Below, in pieces: positions 19,501 to 27,140 of a stretch of 44,795 bases of DNA (positions are counted from its first letter, which is position 1; each line of letters opens with the position of its first letter). The notes below the pieces were generated by a model. It saw nothing but the letters and a program-made list of their open reading frames with translations, was not told where the DNA came from and did not search any database. Where the stretch lies: IMG/VR virus record IMGVR_UViG_3300037042_004318, positions 1 to 44,795 of that record, one strand, 5' to 3'. A program made the translations under genes and the position numbers. This stretch comes from a virus.

Positions 19501-21769
19501 GAATAGTACAAGATGTACCTGAAAGATGCATTCCTATATAATGTATATTGGAATTACCTCCCTGACCAATCATTACAACTCCTCCTGTACCTGTCACTAC
19601 AGAAAACTCATGATAAGTTATTATCCATAAGGTTGTAATACCTTTAACAATATCATCATATTGCACTCTATATCCCTGACAAAGTCCACAAGAAATATTT
19701 GCACTCCATCTTTCATAGTTTGCATAGCCTGCTGTTCCTGTAGCAGGAAGAGTAATTGTAGGTCTGGTAATAGAACAAAATACAGATGTTCCTATTGTAT
19801 AATACTTTTTACTTCCTGGTTTACTTGTATTACAATCTATATATTGTAATTCAGCATAATCAGGTCCTCCATTAATATCAGGTTGTAATGTAAGAATATT
19901 TATATCCCATGTTTCACATGTTTCTGAATAAGCATTATTAGTACTATTTAAGAAAGCATCTGATTTAAGATCATTATATGGATAATTAGGATAAAAATAA
20001 TCAGTTTCTTCTCTTGTATAGGTTCCTATATTTCTTAGTATTCCTTTAGCAATAATAGATTTATTGGTTCCTCTGTCTCCTCTTACAATTTTATATCCTA
20101 TAATATCAGACTTTTGATCTGATGTAAGTTTTGATGAAGATATTAATACATTAATCTGTTGAGGATCAAGTAACACTCCTATTGGAAATACAGCATCATT
20201 TCCCATCACCATAGAACCTGGAGATGAGAATATTTTAGATTCATATATAGGACTTACCAGAACATCAGGAAACTTATGGTGTCTGATCTTTTGTCCTGCT
20301 AATTCTCCCCATATATCAATATTACAAGGATATTCTTCTGTGGATTCCCAATAGGCAAATTCTCCATATTGATATGCTCCTTTATAATCAGAAGAAGGAG
20401 AATACCCTTGAACATATCCAGAAACTGAAGCTGTATTATATATTTCCCAATAAGGACTATAGCCAATACCTCCAGCAGTATATGATGGAGAACCAATAAA
20501 ATCAGAATTAGAATCTGCAATATCAGGTCTGTTTTCAGTTAAAGATCTGATTCTTCCTGGAATATGAAAACCATCTGTTTGTTTACCATTCTTTAATAAG
20601 AATACAATTTCAAATGCATATACTTCATCACGAAGATATCCTCTAAGATTTGTAGCATTTAACTCATCTGAATAGTTTTCAGAAGCTGGTATTCTATATG
20701 TCTCCCATTGTAGAGATATTTTATTAGCAATCTCTTGATAGTTAATTCTATCAATAGATGTAAGTTGATCCCATACTAATATATCCTGTACAGCTGTTAC
20801 ATCCTGAGCAATATCATAATAAGGATATTTTTCAAATATATCATTAATTGCAAGTCTTATATTTTCTACATTTTGTCCTGTATATGTAATAGTCTTCTGT
20901 ACATTATCAATAAAATATGTTCCTAATAATTCTACAGAAGTAATTGCATTGATGGTTTTTAATACAGCCAGATTAAAATATTGAAATTGCCCTGTTATAT
21001 CTAAATGAGAAACATTAATAAGAATGGATTTACCTACAGGATAATTAAAATTAACTGTCACTTCACTTGTATTTGCTATAGGAGTGGGATTGGTGACAGA
21101 ATAATAAGATGTATAAGGATTACCTGCAGCATCAGAATATTGAACAGCAAACTGATATGTACCTGATATTAGATTTCCTCCTGATACAACATCAGATATA
21201 TTTAATAGTGGAATAGAAAAATTAGGTTGTACTTTTAATTGATTACAATCAACACTATCACTTTCAATAGGATCACAAAGAGTAGATCCTTGTTTTAATA
21301 TCTTTGGTATATCATTTATATCAAGATACCTTCTTGGATTAAATCCATCTGTCCAGTATATCTCTGTAGTACAATTGGTTATCTTATGGACACATTTATG
21401 AATAGGATGATTGATATTAAAATTCAGACAAGGAGCATTAACAAGAATATGATATAGACAATCATTATTATCCATATATCCAATCTGACTATCTTCTAAA
21501 ATAGGATTTGTCAGAAAGAATATGTGTTTATTTTTTTCAGGAATAAAATATTTTCCAATCAGTATATATCCTTCAGGAAAAGAAAGACAAAATTCATTAC
21601 CTTCTTCATTTTGATAATTAACTGAATTAGCATCAAAGTTTTCAACAGCAGCATTTAAACTATAAGTTAGGATTCCTTTCTTAATTTGATTAAGAGTTTG
21701 ATCTAAGTTAAGACCAACAGTAGCATTATTATACTCCTGTCTTATATTACTTTGTTCCTGATCTGCCAT
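16505..21769 (-). CDS. Giant tail stabilisation/fibre protein, 1754 aa
   Basis: The N-terminal two thirds are beta-rich with sequences I associate with the crAss-like tail stabilisation protein: DGFNPRRYLDIND, LRDEVYAFEIVFLLKNGKQT, DGFHIPGR, and later KSWVSFHSYIPNWYI and FYSGINGCCDEFD. Thr-rich tracts lie after about residue 1115 (TTSTTSSTTTTTTTLL), near 1680 and at the very C-terminus (CTTTTTTTLSPP). Between the last two is a Cys-containing surface-type domain (DGWYFTEES, FHIVSGIITEI). Four short repeats of the type CSLxGIA precede it. The protein starts 5 bases after the upstream tail gene. The likely role is a tail knob/stabiliser displaying exchangeable surface domains; ending in a linker suggests a lost C-terminal module. 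Confidence 0.85.
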   Translation of the reverse strand: MADQEQSNIRQEYNNATVGLNLDQTLNQIKKGILTYSLNAAVENFDANSVNYQNEEGNEFCLSFPEGYILIGKYFIPEKNKHIFFLTNPILEDSQIGYMDNNDCLYHILVNAPCLNFNINHPIHKCVHKITNCTTEIYWTDGFNPRRYLDINDIPKILKQGSTLCDPIESDSVDCNQLKVQPNFSIPLLNISDVVSGGNLISGTYQFAVQYSDAAGNPYTSYYSVTNPTPIANTSEVTVNFNYPVGKSILINVSHLDITGQFQYFNLAVLKTINAITSVELLGTYFIDNVQKTITYTGQNVENIRLAINDIFEKYPYYDIAQDVTAVQDILVWDQLTSIDRINYQEIANKISLQWETYRIPASENYSDELNATNLRGYLRDEVYAFEIVFLLKNGKQTDGFHIPGRIRSLTENRPDIADSNSDFIGSPSYTAGGIGYSPYWEIYNTASVSGYVQGYSPSSDYKGAYQYGEFAYWESTEEYPCNIDIWGELAGQKIRHHKFPDVLVSPIYESKIFSSPGSMVMGNDAVFPIGVLLDPQQINVLISSSKLTSDQKSDIIGYKIVRGDRGTNKSIIAKGILRNIGTYTREETDYFYPNYPYNDLKSDAFLNSTNNAYSETCETWDINILTLQPDINGGPDYAELQYIDCNTSKPGSKKYYTIGTSVFCSITRPTITLPATGTAGYANYERWSANISCGLCQGYRVQYDDIVKGITTLWIITYHEFSVVTGTGGVVMIGQGGNSNIHYIGMHLSGTSCTIPNEMPAIDADPQHAYRQIFNSPETSFGQPFLGDILKLESVMFGAGKAHFVEVKKNAMYKLITEQAQKKALDSADKLARATSLFNYTAMFTAYQAYLTIYINGITRKNFAYSFNSIADYNYEASIPNDLGIKQRNLDIKKYLIPGVQSVGDIHSINNYERETSVFLKTVEQRNSLVIPPLPFPDKTPSLIPGGISIVTDNSRYTISEIGSCNAPAKENPIQVVSYYASLKNQIVNQWGQLYSYNTIDTGFQNTVEDIVNNNVVFGGDTFISRFAFKTKLPFFTDSRVNAPDDSDIFYDELGNVAYPKYWHSARSIVKDYTLTGVGVLSNIISYKAHNFDCPNDSPYVTPTTSTTSSTTTTTTTLLTSIVTPSDTLMYYDGYFYMFAYGIPNFYCESSYNVDLRQAFNNREGDFYPHVTTSIPDDWVQEYFVPIAQDNTYYYNITFSKQNKENSFSHLPPDWSTQLCYTYYPFRTVYSDSQEADADNKVNNWLSYGATSFYDFPQNYGNLTSLDGIQNRAILARFENKSLLYNSLLTMDTSNPQAAYLGNPNMFENPPIDFAETDLGYVGSQHKMLLKIPQGQITIDAKRGQIFLLDTDAYGRPRATDISAFGSGMNRFFTDHLAFEILRYFPTVDVDNNFTTIGLHAVYDSKYDRVIITKLDYIPHSTDIKYDETTRTFYIEKVLNTLVLKTQVYLTDGDYFCNKSWTISYNMNTKSWVSFHSYIPNWYIAENNFFYSGINGCCDEFDFIAGILTNIDCSLDGVAISGPDCSLQGIAISPLDCSLSGIASLILSCNLSGSATEIEPVCQRPMDLTEFYPIFGYTTPSTGITIVSSGSSTDACLAVGYMNVFSGIYIDVIWNSFIMQTTSISLGMLCYLGTSTDCTLAPDGWYFTEESALSNLTFHIVSGIITEIIDCLVTTTTTTTSVPVCYEMTMESTDSYNANFIYTTCEGFSETVSVAPGYPYIWCCLSVDLFTTNGMYTVGSVCTTTTTTTLSPP
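17101..17234 (-). repeat. Fourfold tandem peptide repeat CSLxGIA in the stabilisation protein
   Basis: Four successive units of 11-12 codons encode IDCSLDGVAI, PDCSLQGIAI, LDCSLSGIAS and LSCNLSGSAT. Cys, Leu and Gly keep their spacing; the DNA units are related but not identical, so this is an aged tandem duplication. Confidence 0.75.
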
Positions 21770-21774
21770 TTGTT

Positions 21775-22746
21775 TTAAGAATTACGTCTCCAGCCATACC
21801 TGTTAGTACGATTGGGAAGTTGATACATATTAAGTCTATTCAGATCTTGTTTTATCCTTCTTTGTTTAGTCCAAGAATCTTGTTTCTTTGTTTCTATATC
21901 AGCCATAATAAAGGCTTCTTCAGAGAGTTGCTTGTAATATAATAGTTTCTGCTGTAATTGCTGAAAAGTTTCATCATTAGTTTGATTAGTGAGAGTCTCA
22001 AACACTTTGAACTTTATAAAAGTTTCAACAAATTCTCTTATACGATAATTATCAGGAATCATTTGATTACCTCCATTATCATATTCTGTTGCATAGAATA
22101 ATAAATGCACCACTCCACATCTGAAATTAGTAACAAACTTATTATCCCTTATATCAAAAGAATCAAATCCAGCAGAACCTGGAGTAAATTCATTATAAGA
22201 AGATGTTCTTACATTAAAATCCCAAGCATCAGTATAACTTACATCACAATTCTTTCTTGCTGAGATATTTCCTGGTTTAAGGAGATATTCTCTTTTGTAA
22301 GATCTTGGAACCTCATGATTCGTTTTATATACAGCCTGAACGATATCAGGCAAACATGTACCTGTACAATTAGGATCTTGACAAGCAGGATTATTACAAG
22401 CGTTACCATTGATAGTTAAAGGAGCTATTTGAATTGTTGTAGATGCAGTTTGTGAATAAAAAGATGTAGCTGTCTGATAAGGAAGCAATCCTGTTTCCTG
22501 ACATCTCCATGCTTCTCTTACAGCAAAGAAATTATCAGGAAGTCTTGCTTGAAAATCTTCTATATATAATATCTCTTCTGAAATTACATAAGAAGTTCTT
22601 CCTAACTTCCTAAGACATTTATCTAAGTATGTAGGAAACATTAAGGAGTCAACTGCTCCTGTATCCATGTAACTTTTTAATTCCTCTAGTATTATTGCAT
22701 ATACTGGTTCAGGACTAACAAAGGAATATTTATAATAATATGACAT
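21775..22746 (-). CDS. Tail tube / ring (adaptor) protein, 323 aa
   Basis: The segment YLDKCLRKLGRTSYVIS followed by IEDFQARLPDNFFAVREAW (about residues 41-80) is a hallmark I recognise from a conserved crAss-like head-tail/tail tubular protein. There are Cys-rich stretches (NACNNPACQDPNCTGTC) in the middle, and a helical, charged C-terminus (QLQQKLLYYKQLSEEAF, then RRIKQDLNRLNM). The C-terminal helices would suit a protein that stacks in a ring below the portal. It starts 10 bases after the IHF-like ring gene and ends 5 bases before the stabilisation protein. A function as a tail tube/adaptor component is inferred from family and order. Confidence 0.82.
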   Translation of the reverse strand: MSYYYKYSFVSPEPVYAIILEELKSYMDTGAVDSLMFPTYLDKCLRKLGRTSYVISEEILYIEDFQARLPDNFFAVREAWRCQETGLLPYQTATSFYSQTASTTIQIAPLTINGNACNNPACQDPNCTGTCLPDIVQAVYKTNHEVPRSYKREYLLKPGNISARKNCDVSYTDAWDFNVRTSSYNEFTPGSAGFDSFDIRDNKFVTNFRCGVVHLLFYATEYDNGGNQMIPDNYRIREFVETFIKFKVFETLTNQTNDETFQQLQQKLLYYKQLSEEAFIMADIETKKQDSWTKQRRIKQDLNRLNMYQLPNRTNRYGWRRNS

Positions 22747-22756
22747 CTTGTATTAT

Positions 22757-23263
22757 TTAAAGTTGAAAATATTCATCGTAATGAGGTTCTTCCCATTCAC
22801 TATAAATATGCTGATATTTATCATCCACTTTTATATAGTGTGCTAAAAGTCTTGATGTAGTACGAGAAGGTTTAAAATACCAAAAATCAGAATCTTTTAT
22901 CATTATAGTTCTCTTAAACCATTTCCATCCAAAGAAAAATCCTTCTGTATGGTAATTCATAATATAAATTCTTTTACCCAATAGTTTTGTTTTCACCCAA
23001 TCAACAGGAAGATTTAATTTTACCACACCTTTCTTCAATCTATTTATCTTTCTGAATTTCTTTACTATTGCAAAATCTCCAAAACCAAAAGGAAGTCTCA
23101 CTTTTTCTCCTGTTTCTAACATTTTGAATCTTATAGATTCATTAAAACCATAAAGAATATTCTTCCACTCATCAAATGTAATTTTTACAGTGGGATTCTT
23201 TTCACAATAATCCTTGTAATTACTTCTGTTTGCTGTTCTGAAATCTGTTGCTGCTCTACTCAT
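22757..23263 (-). CDS. IHF-like virion ring protein, 168 aa
   Basis: Residues about 28-75 fit an HU/IHF-type core: helix WKNILYGFNESIRFKML, then the turn TGEKVRLPFGFGDFAIVKK, where PFGFGDF matches the PGFGTF turn of HU proteins. The C-terminal half is rich in Trp, Tyr and Phe (HTEGFFFGWKWFKRT) and lacks the DNA-binding arm expected of HU. In crAss-like phages IHF-fold proteins sit in the structural cluster and form tail rings; this gene is wedged between two tail genes, with a one-base overlap upstream and a 10-base gap downstream. I therefore favour a structural ring role over DNA bending. Not to be confused with the second IHF-like gene at about 41.2 kb. Confidence 0.78.
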   Translation of the reverse strand: MSRAATDFRTANRSNYKDYCEKNPTVKITFDEWKNILYGFNESIRFKMLETGEKVRLPFGFGDFAIVKKFRKINRLKKGVVKLNLPVDWVKTKLLGKRIYIMNYHTEGFFFGWKWFKRTIMIKDSDFWYFKPSRTTSRLLAHYIKVDDKYQHIYSEWEEPHYDEYFQL

Positions 23264-23988
23264 TATTTAAGATTTGGTGAATTTGGTGCTTGTCCATCTA
23301 TTCCATCCTGTGTAATATCAGTTTTGATATTAAAATATGTCTGAAGTAGTTTTTGAGAAACAAGATCCAGTGTTTGTTTCTCCAGATATCCAGGAAGAGG
23401 AAACTCTTTATCCAAAGGGTTTTTACACCATTCTTCATCTGTTACTTCATTACCACATCCACATTCAGGATACATTATACTATTAGGAATATCTTCTTCA
23501 AACAAAGCAACAAATCTTACAGCCTGAAGAAGAGGATTAGTAATATATAAATAATCATTGGATATCCAGAAATATTCATTTTTCTTTATAACAGGAAGTT
23601 TTAAAAGATTTAAATACCTGTTAACAGTTATTTCTGTTATCTTTTTACCTTTTCCTCCCATTGCATTAATAGAATACACTCCTTGAATTACATACTGATA
23701 GTTTCCTTCAGCCATACGAGGAAGTTTATTTTTACTTCTGGCTATCATACATGGATCTACATAATCACAACATTCAGAAATAGGAACTTCCATCATCTCT
23801 AAACAAGGAATAGTAGTAAACAAAGTATCAGTAGCCCATAGTTTTCTAAGGTTAGTTTCTCTCTTAATTAATAATAAAGAATTGAATCTAATCTCAGAAG
23901 CAATAGCACGATCTGTAATTAAGGAATCTGTAGAAAGAATTTTATGCATTGATCTTACTGAACTGACTAAGTATCTGAGAGTTGCCAT
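23263..23988 (-). CDS. Conserved tail/ring protein, 241 aa
   Basis: This is the first gene after a terminator and a candidate promoter, so it likely opens a tail sub-operon. The N-terminal region is helical (IASEIRFNSLLLIKRETNLRK); the middle has GNYQYVIQGVYSINAMGGKG, YFWISNDYLYI and a Cys-rich stretch PECGCGNEVTDEEWC; the C-terminal helix (PGYLEKQTLDLVSQKLLQTY) resembles C-termini of phage connector/ring proteins. It has no enzyme motif. I recognise it as one of the conserved crAss-like virion genes next to the IHF-like ring protein; the exact place in the particle is inferred. Confidence 0.8.
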   Translation of the reverse strand: MATLRYLVSSVRSMHKILSTDSLITDRAIASEIRFNSLLLIKRETNLRKLWATDTLFTTIPCLEMMEVPISECCDYVDPCMIARSKNKLPRMAEGNYQYVIQGVYSINAMGGKGKKITEITVNRYLNLLKLPVIKKNEYFWISNDYLYITNPLLQAVRFVALFEEDIPNSIMYPECGCGNEVTDEEWCKNPLDKEFPLPGYLEKQTLDLVSQKLLQTYFNIKTDITQDGIDGQAPNSPNLK

Positions 23989-24021
23989 AATATCTAGTAG
24001 AATTAATTATAATTGCAATTG

Positions 24022-24052
24022 TAAAGATATGTTTTTCTATAAAGGTTTCAAA
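24022..24052 (-). promoter_or_regulatory. Candidate promoter for the tail sub-operon
   Basis: On the minus strand TTTG (24052-24049) and TATCTTTA (24029-24022) are separated by exactly 19 bases, matching the Bacteroidota -33/-7 pattern except for the last base. It lies between the terminator at 24121-24148 and the ATG at 23988. Confidence 0.5.
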
Positions 24053-24120
24053 AAAAGATTTAACTAATCGTATTATATACAATAACTTATTATAATTAAT
24101 TTGATTAGTTACAAGCAAAA

Positions 24121-24148
24121 ACTCCCAGATATATAAAGATCTGGGAGT
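24121..24148 (-). terminator. Rho-independent terminator after the linker-protein genes
   Basis: A perfect 10-bp stem (ACTCCCAGAT with ATCTGGGAGT, 8-nt loop) is followed on the minus strand by TTTTTG. It lies 37 bases after the stop codon at 24186 and separates the head/fibre genes from the tail sub-operon. Read on the plus strand the run of T is weaker, but no plus-strand gene is nearby. Confidence 0.8.
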
Positions 24149-24185
24149 AGTTTATTTTAAAATGAAATGTAATTATTATGTAATA

Positions 24186-24803
24186 TTAACAAAAGCCACC
24201 TAATGCTGGATTAAAATCAGAATTAGAATTAGTAACATATGCAAAATATGCAATGGTTCCTGCTGTATTAATATATCCTAAATAAGGATCTCCTGCAGGA
24301 GTTATTGAATATTGACTTGTACATGCTGCATCAGTATAGAATTTATCAATATCCACACCTGGAGTGGTAGCTATTAAAGCATATACTGATTCAGTGTGTG
24401 CTAATGAAAAGTCAGCATTAATTTTATTACATGCATCTAAGGAAGTTGCTTGTAGTATAGGAGTGTAAATAGCTCCTGTAATGTAATAACTTTCAGATAT
24501 TGGTGCTGCTGTAGTTGTTGTTGTTGTAGTACTAGTAGAAGTACTGGTAGATGTAGATGTGCTGGTAGAAGTAGATGTAGAAGTAGTAGTAGTTACTATT
24601 GTAAGAATGATACTATTAGTACATGCTCCTGCAGATACTACAGTAATTGATGTTGTACCATCAGTTACAGTATAATTTGCTCCTGTTAGTAAAGTAGCTT
24701 TAGATACTCCTGTTGCAAATGGAACAATGAGTTCTAAGTTTGTAAAAAGATTATAAGGTCCAGAATCTGTACCTGCTACTGTTAATTGAATGAATACTGT
24801 CAT
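24186..24803 (-). CDS. Linker-containing virion surface protein, 205 aa
   Basis: There are three parts: an N-terminal beta-domain (residues 1-69, TVFIQLTVAGTDSGPYNLF) with a counterpart in the gene at 15630-16493; a Ser/Thr tract of about 30 residues (alternating TS then poly-T); and a C-terminal domain with DACNKINADF, VYALIATTPG, FYTDAACTSQY and AYFAYVTNSN. That last layout (DAC, then a tyrosine strand, then a C..... GYY-type strand) is common in phage tail and head fibre decorations of Bacteroidota phages. Last gene before a strong terminator. Probable fibre or capsid decoration; host-binding is only inferred. Confidence 0.75.
   Translation of the reverse strand: MTVFIQLTVAGTDSGPYNLFTNLELIVPFATGVSKATLLTGANYTVTDGTTSITVVSAGACTNSIILTIVTTTTSTSTSTSTSTSTSTSTSTTTTTTTAAPISESYYITGAIYTPILQATSLDACNKINADFSLAHTESVYALIATTPGVDIDKFYTDAACTSQYSITPAGDPYLGYINTAGTIAYFAYVTNSNSDFNPALGGFC
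24508..24600 (-). repeat. Low-complexity TS/T codon tract
   Basis: On the minus strand runs of ACT, ACA, TCT and AGT codons encode alternating Thr-Ser followed by poly-Thr. The same type of tract appears in four other virion genes here. Confidence 0.8.
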
Positions 24804-24825
24804 TATAGTTTATTTTTTATAATTA

Positions 24826-25095
24826 TTAAATAGGAGGACTAGTTGTAGATGTGGTAGTGGTAGTAAGATTGTACAGAGCAGTGATTAGAAGGCATATTTG
24901 CTGATCAATCTTCTGTAGTGACACTGTTAGTGTATCACATGTATGAATGCCTGTACAGGGCAGATTTGGACCATTATAGGTAAGAAGGTCTGATTGTATA
25001 GGTTTAGCTGTACAAGGATCACAATTATCTTCTGTTCCTGCACAACCACAACCTGATATAGGTTTTAAGAAACTACCAAATATACCGTAAGTCAT
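24826..25095 (-). CDS. Small Cys-rich virion protein ending in a Thr tract, 89 aa
   Basis: The protein has paired cysteines near the N-terminus (SGCGCAGTEDNCDPC) and a central region (PCTGIHTCDTLTVSLQKIDQQICLLI) similar in layout to the start of the tail-collar protein just upstream (YTGIDVPVLGIQTGDSLSYV). It ends in TTTTTSTTSPPI. So it looks like the head module and linker of a fibre with no tip domain after the linker. It starts 4 bases after the collar gene stop. A fibre-base role is inferred. Confidence 0.7.
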   Translation of the reverse strand: MTYGIFGSFLKPISGCGCAGTEDNCDPCTAKPIQSDLLTYNGPNLPCTGIHTCDTLTVSLQKIDQQICLLITALYNLTTTTTSTTSPPI

Positions 25096-25099
25096 AATT

Positions 25100-26191
25100 T
25101 TAAGGAATAAACATTATATAATAACAAGCAAGAACAGGAGGAATATTTTCATGAGAAAGACTTCCACCAGTATTAGCATTAGTAAGAGCAGTAGTTACAG
25201 ATAGAGTTACATCTCCTGTATGTGTTCCACTAGGAGATCCTGTTACTCCTGCTGATATATGACTACCTGAAGAATCTGTTCCAGCATAAATTTGTACATC
25301 ATGACTATGAGGATTTGGAGATATAGTTGATGTAGCAGTATTAGCATGAGTATGAATAGGCATTTGTGATGGAGAAAGTGTAATAGTATTTGCTCCATGA
25401 GTAGTATTTAATGTATATGTAGGATTACCTGCAATTGCTGGATCTACATTTACATTAAATGCTCCTCCTCCTGTTCCTGTAGTTACACCAATAGGAATTC
25501 TTCCTCTTTTATCAGGAGTACCATGAACTCCATTACATAAATATATTTTATCCCAATCTCCAAGTCCTGCTCCTGTAATATCAAACTTTCCTGTAATATC
25601 ACCATAATATTCTACAGCAACATAAGGAACCATTTTATTACTGATTAATGAATTAGGATTATTAGCAGCCATCCATGCTGCTATATAAGCATCAATATCA
25701 ATAATTTTTACATAATTGGTAGTAAGGTCTAAAGTTAATGCAACTACATCCCCATTAAGAGAACATAGATTATCAATAACAGCCTGAAGAACTATATGTG
25801 TATCGGAAGAGGCTGATACACCTGTTAAACAATCTATTGTGTAATCATCATTAAGTGTAGCAAGTTCTGCTACCACTACATCAACTTGTCCCTGAAGATC
25901 ACAAGAAGCTTGAATTAAAGCTGATACAAGATCTACAATAGTAATGTCTCCACATACAGGAAGATATTGAGAAACCAGATTACAACTGATTCCTGCAGAT
26001 CCTGTATTAATATTAGGAATAATTCCTGTTCCATCTAATGTAGATGTCAGAAATGTTATTAATGCTTGTTCTACATAAGAAAGACTATCTCCTGTTTGGA
26101 TTCCTAAAACAGGAACATCTATTCCTGTGTATCTAACACACTGATCCGAAGTGATATCAACGCATCCATTAAAACAATTAGAACATGCCAT
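25100..26191 (-). CDS. Tail/head fibre with phage tail-collar tip domain, 363 aa
   Basis: The N-terminus (MACSNCFNGCVDITSDQCV, then TGIDVPVLGIQTGDSLSYVE) looks like a Bacteroidota-phage fibre anchor. The C-terminal 150 residues follow the tail-collar pattern: WDKIYLCNGVHGTPDKRGRI, a Gly-rich stretch, PSQMPIHTHANT, HSHDV, and the final SHENIPPVLACYYIMFI. In this family the paired His motifs (HTH, HSH) often bind metal in a trimeric fibre tip. It lies among linker-bearing virion genes, 5 bases before the next gene. Likely a receptor-contacting fibre; receptor unknown. Confidence 0.85.
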   Translation of the reverse strand: MACSNCFNGCVDITSDQCVRYTGIDVPVLGIQTGDSLSYVEQALITFLTSTLDGTGIIPNINTGSAGISCNLVSQYLPVCGDITIVDLVSALIQASCDLQGQVDVVVAELATLNDDYTIDCLTGVSASSDTHIVLQAVIDNLCSLNGDVVALTLDLTTNYVKIIDIDAYIAAWMAANNPNSLISNKMVPYVAVEYYGDITGKFDITGAGLGDWDKIYLCNGVHGTPDKRGRIPIGVTTGTGGGAFNVNVDPAIAGNPTYTLNTTHGANTITLSPSQMPIHTHANTATSTISPNPHSHDVQIYAGTDSSGSHISAGVTGSPSGTHTGDVTLSVTTALTNANTGGSLSHENIPPVLACYYIMFIP

Positions 26192-26230
26192 GATTTTATA
26201 TTTTTTATTATTAATTTATTTTTTGACTAA

Positions 26231-27037
26231 TTATGGAGCCCATAAAATACTTATAGTATAAGATTGCCCACTAAGTAATGTTACAGGAGAAAATACAGCT
26301 GTTCCTGATGTTGATAGATTTAATGCTTCTATTAAAACCATATTATTATAAAGACCCATTGTATAAGTACCATCATTACAACTATTATAAGGTACAGTAA
26401 TATTTCTCAACCCTATCATAGAAGTTAAAGCATAAACATTAATTATCCCATTAGGAATAGGAAAACTTCCTGTAATAGGTGTAATTGCTATAAGATCTAT
26501 ATAAACATTACTAATTCTTCCATTTTCTGCTGAATTGGGTCCATTTACAAATATAGCTGCTGTACCAACAGGAAAACTAGTTGTTGTTGTTGTTGTTACT
26601 GGTAGTGTAGTTGTAGTGGTAGTAGTAGTACTAGTTGATGTTGATGTGCTGGTAGATGTGCTGGTTGATGTTGATGTACTAGTAGTACTGGTTGTAGAAC
26701 TAGTAGTACTAGTTGTACTGGTAGATGTAGTTTCATCAGGAATTACATTAGGAACACAATCTTTACACTTACATCCTGCTGTGAGAAGTTTAACCTTACT
26801 GGCTATCATGTTAACTGTATAGTATCCCCCATAGTCACTATTGCAAAACTTGTATGTTAATATCCTTTTGTAATTTAGAAGATCAAACATAGCATTTCCA
26901 TCTATAGCTTGGTTTAAAGCAAAGATAGTATTATTATATAACTTCTTTGCCCATTGAGCCATCTTGCAATCAATATCCTGTAATAGTGTAGGAATATCAG
27001 AGCATTCTGGACAATTGGTAAGTCTAGGAGTTAACAT
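26231..27037 (-). CDS. Linker-containing virion protein with beta-sandwich tip, 268 aa
   Basis: Residues 1-95 are a conserved-looking base: CPECSDIPTLLQDIDCKMAQ, YKRILTYKFCNSDYGGYY and CKCKDC. A tract of about 50 Ser/Thr residues follows, then a beta-rich tip (FVNGPNSAENGRISNVYIDL ending in SGQSYTISILWAP). The base alone resembles proteins I remember from crAss-like structural clusters; the tip looks exchangeable. It begins 3 bases after a 32-residue zinc-ribbon gene. Most likely a fibre or decoration attached to the head or tail; the site is unknown. Confidence 0.75.
   Translation of the reverse strand: MLTPRLTNCPECSDIPTLLQDIDCKMAQWAKKLYNNTIFALNQAIDGNAMFDLLNYKRILTYKFCNSDYGGYYTVNMIASKVKLLTAGCKCKDCVPNVIPDETTSTSTTSTTSSTTSTTSTSTSTSTSTSTSTSTSTTTTTTTTLPVTTTTTTSFPVGTAAIFVNGPNSAENGRISNVYIDLIAITPITGSFPIPNGIINVYALTSMIGLRNITVPYNSCNDGTYTMGLYNNMVLIEALNLSTSGTAVFSPVTLLSGQSYTISILWAP
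26581..26732 (-). repeat. Longest Ser/Thr codon tract
   Basis: About 150 bases of near-repetitive minus-strand ACT/ACA/TCA/AGT codons encode alternating Thr-Ser and then poly-Thr. The antisense reading gives a Val-rich ORF that is an artefact. Confidence 0.8.
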
Positions 27038-27040
27038 AGC

Positions 27041-27139
27041 TTATTTCTTATTTTGTTGAGCATTACAATGAGCACAGAGTCCATTTACCAATTGACATCC
27101 ACAACCCACCTTTGTCCCACATTTACTACATGCTGCCAT
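27041..27139 (-). CDS. 32-residue zinc-ribbon microprotein
   Basis: ATG at 27139 to TAA at 27041 encodes MAACSKCGTKVGCGCQLVNG followed by LCAHCNAQQNKK. Its cysteines are grouped CSKC, CGC and CAHC with one His, which suits one or two zinc sites. It fits the operon tightly: one base after the upstream stop and 3 bases before the next start. Tiny Cys-rich proteins at this place are familiar to me from related phage genomes, but no function is known. It is too short for most gene finders, so the spacing and the cysteine pattern are the main evidence. Confidence 0.75.
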   Translation of the reverse strand: MAACSKCGTKVGCGCQLVNGLCAHCNAQQNKK

Positions 27140-27140
27140 A

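Noticed and set aside
26535-26822. Val-rich plus-strand open frame of 95 codons
   Set aside because: It is the complement of the Ser/Thr codon tract; the composition is an artefact of that repeat.
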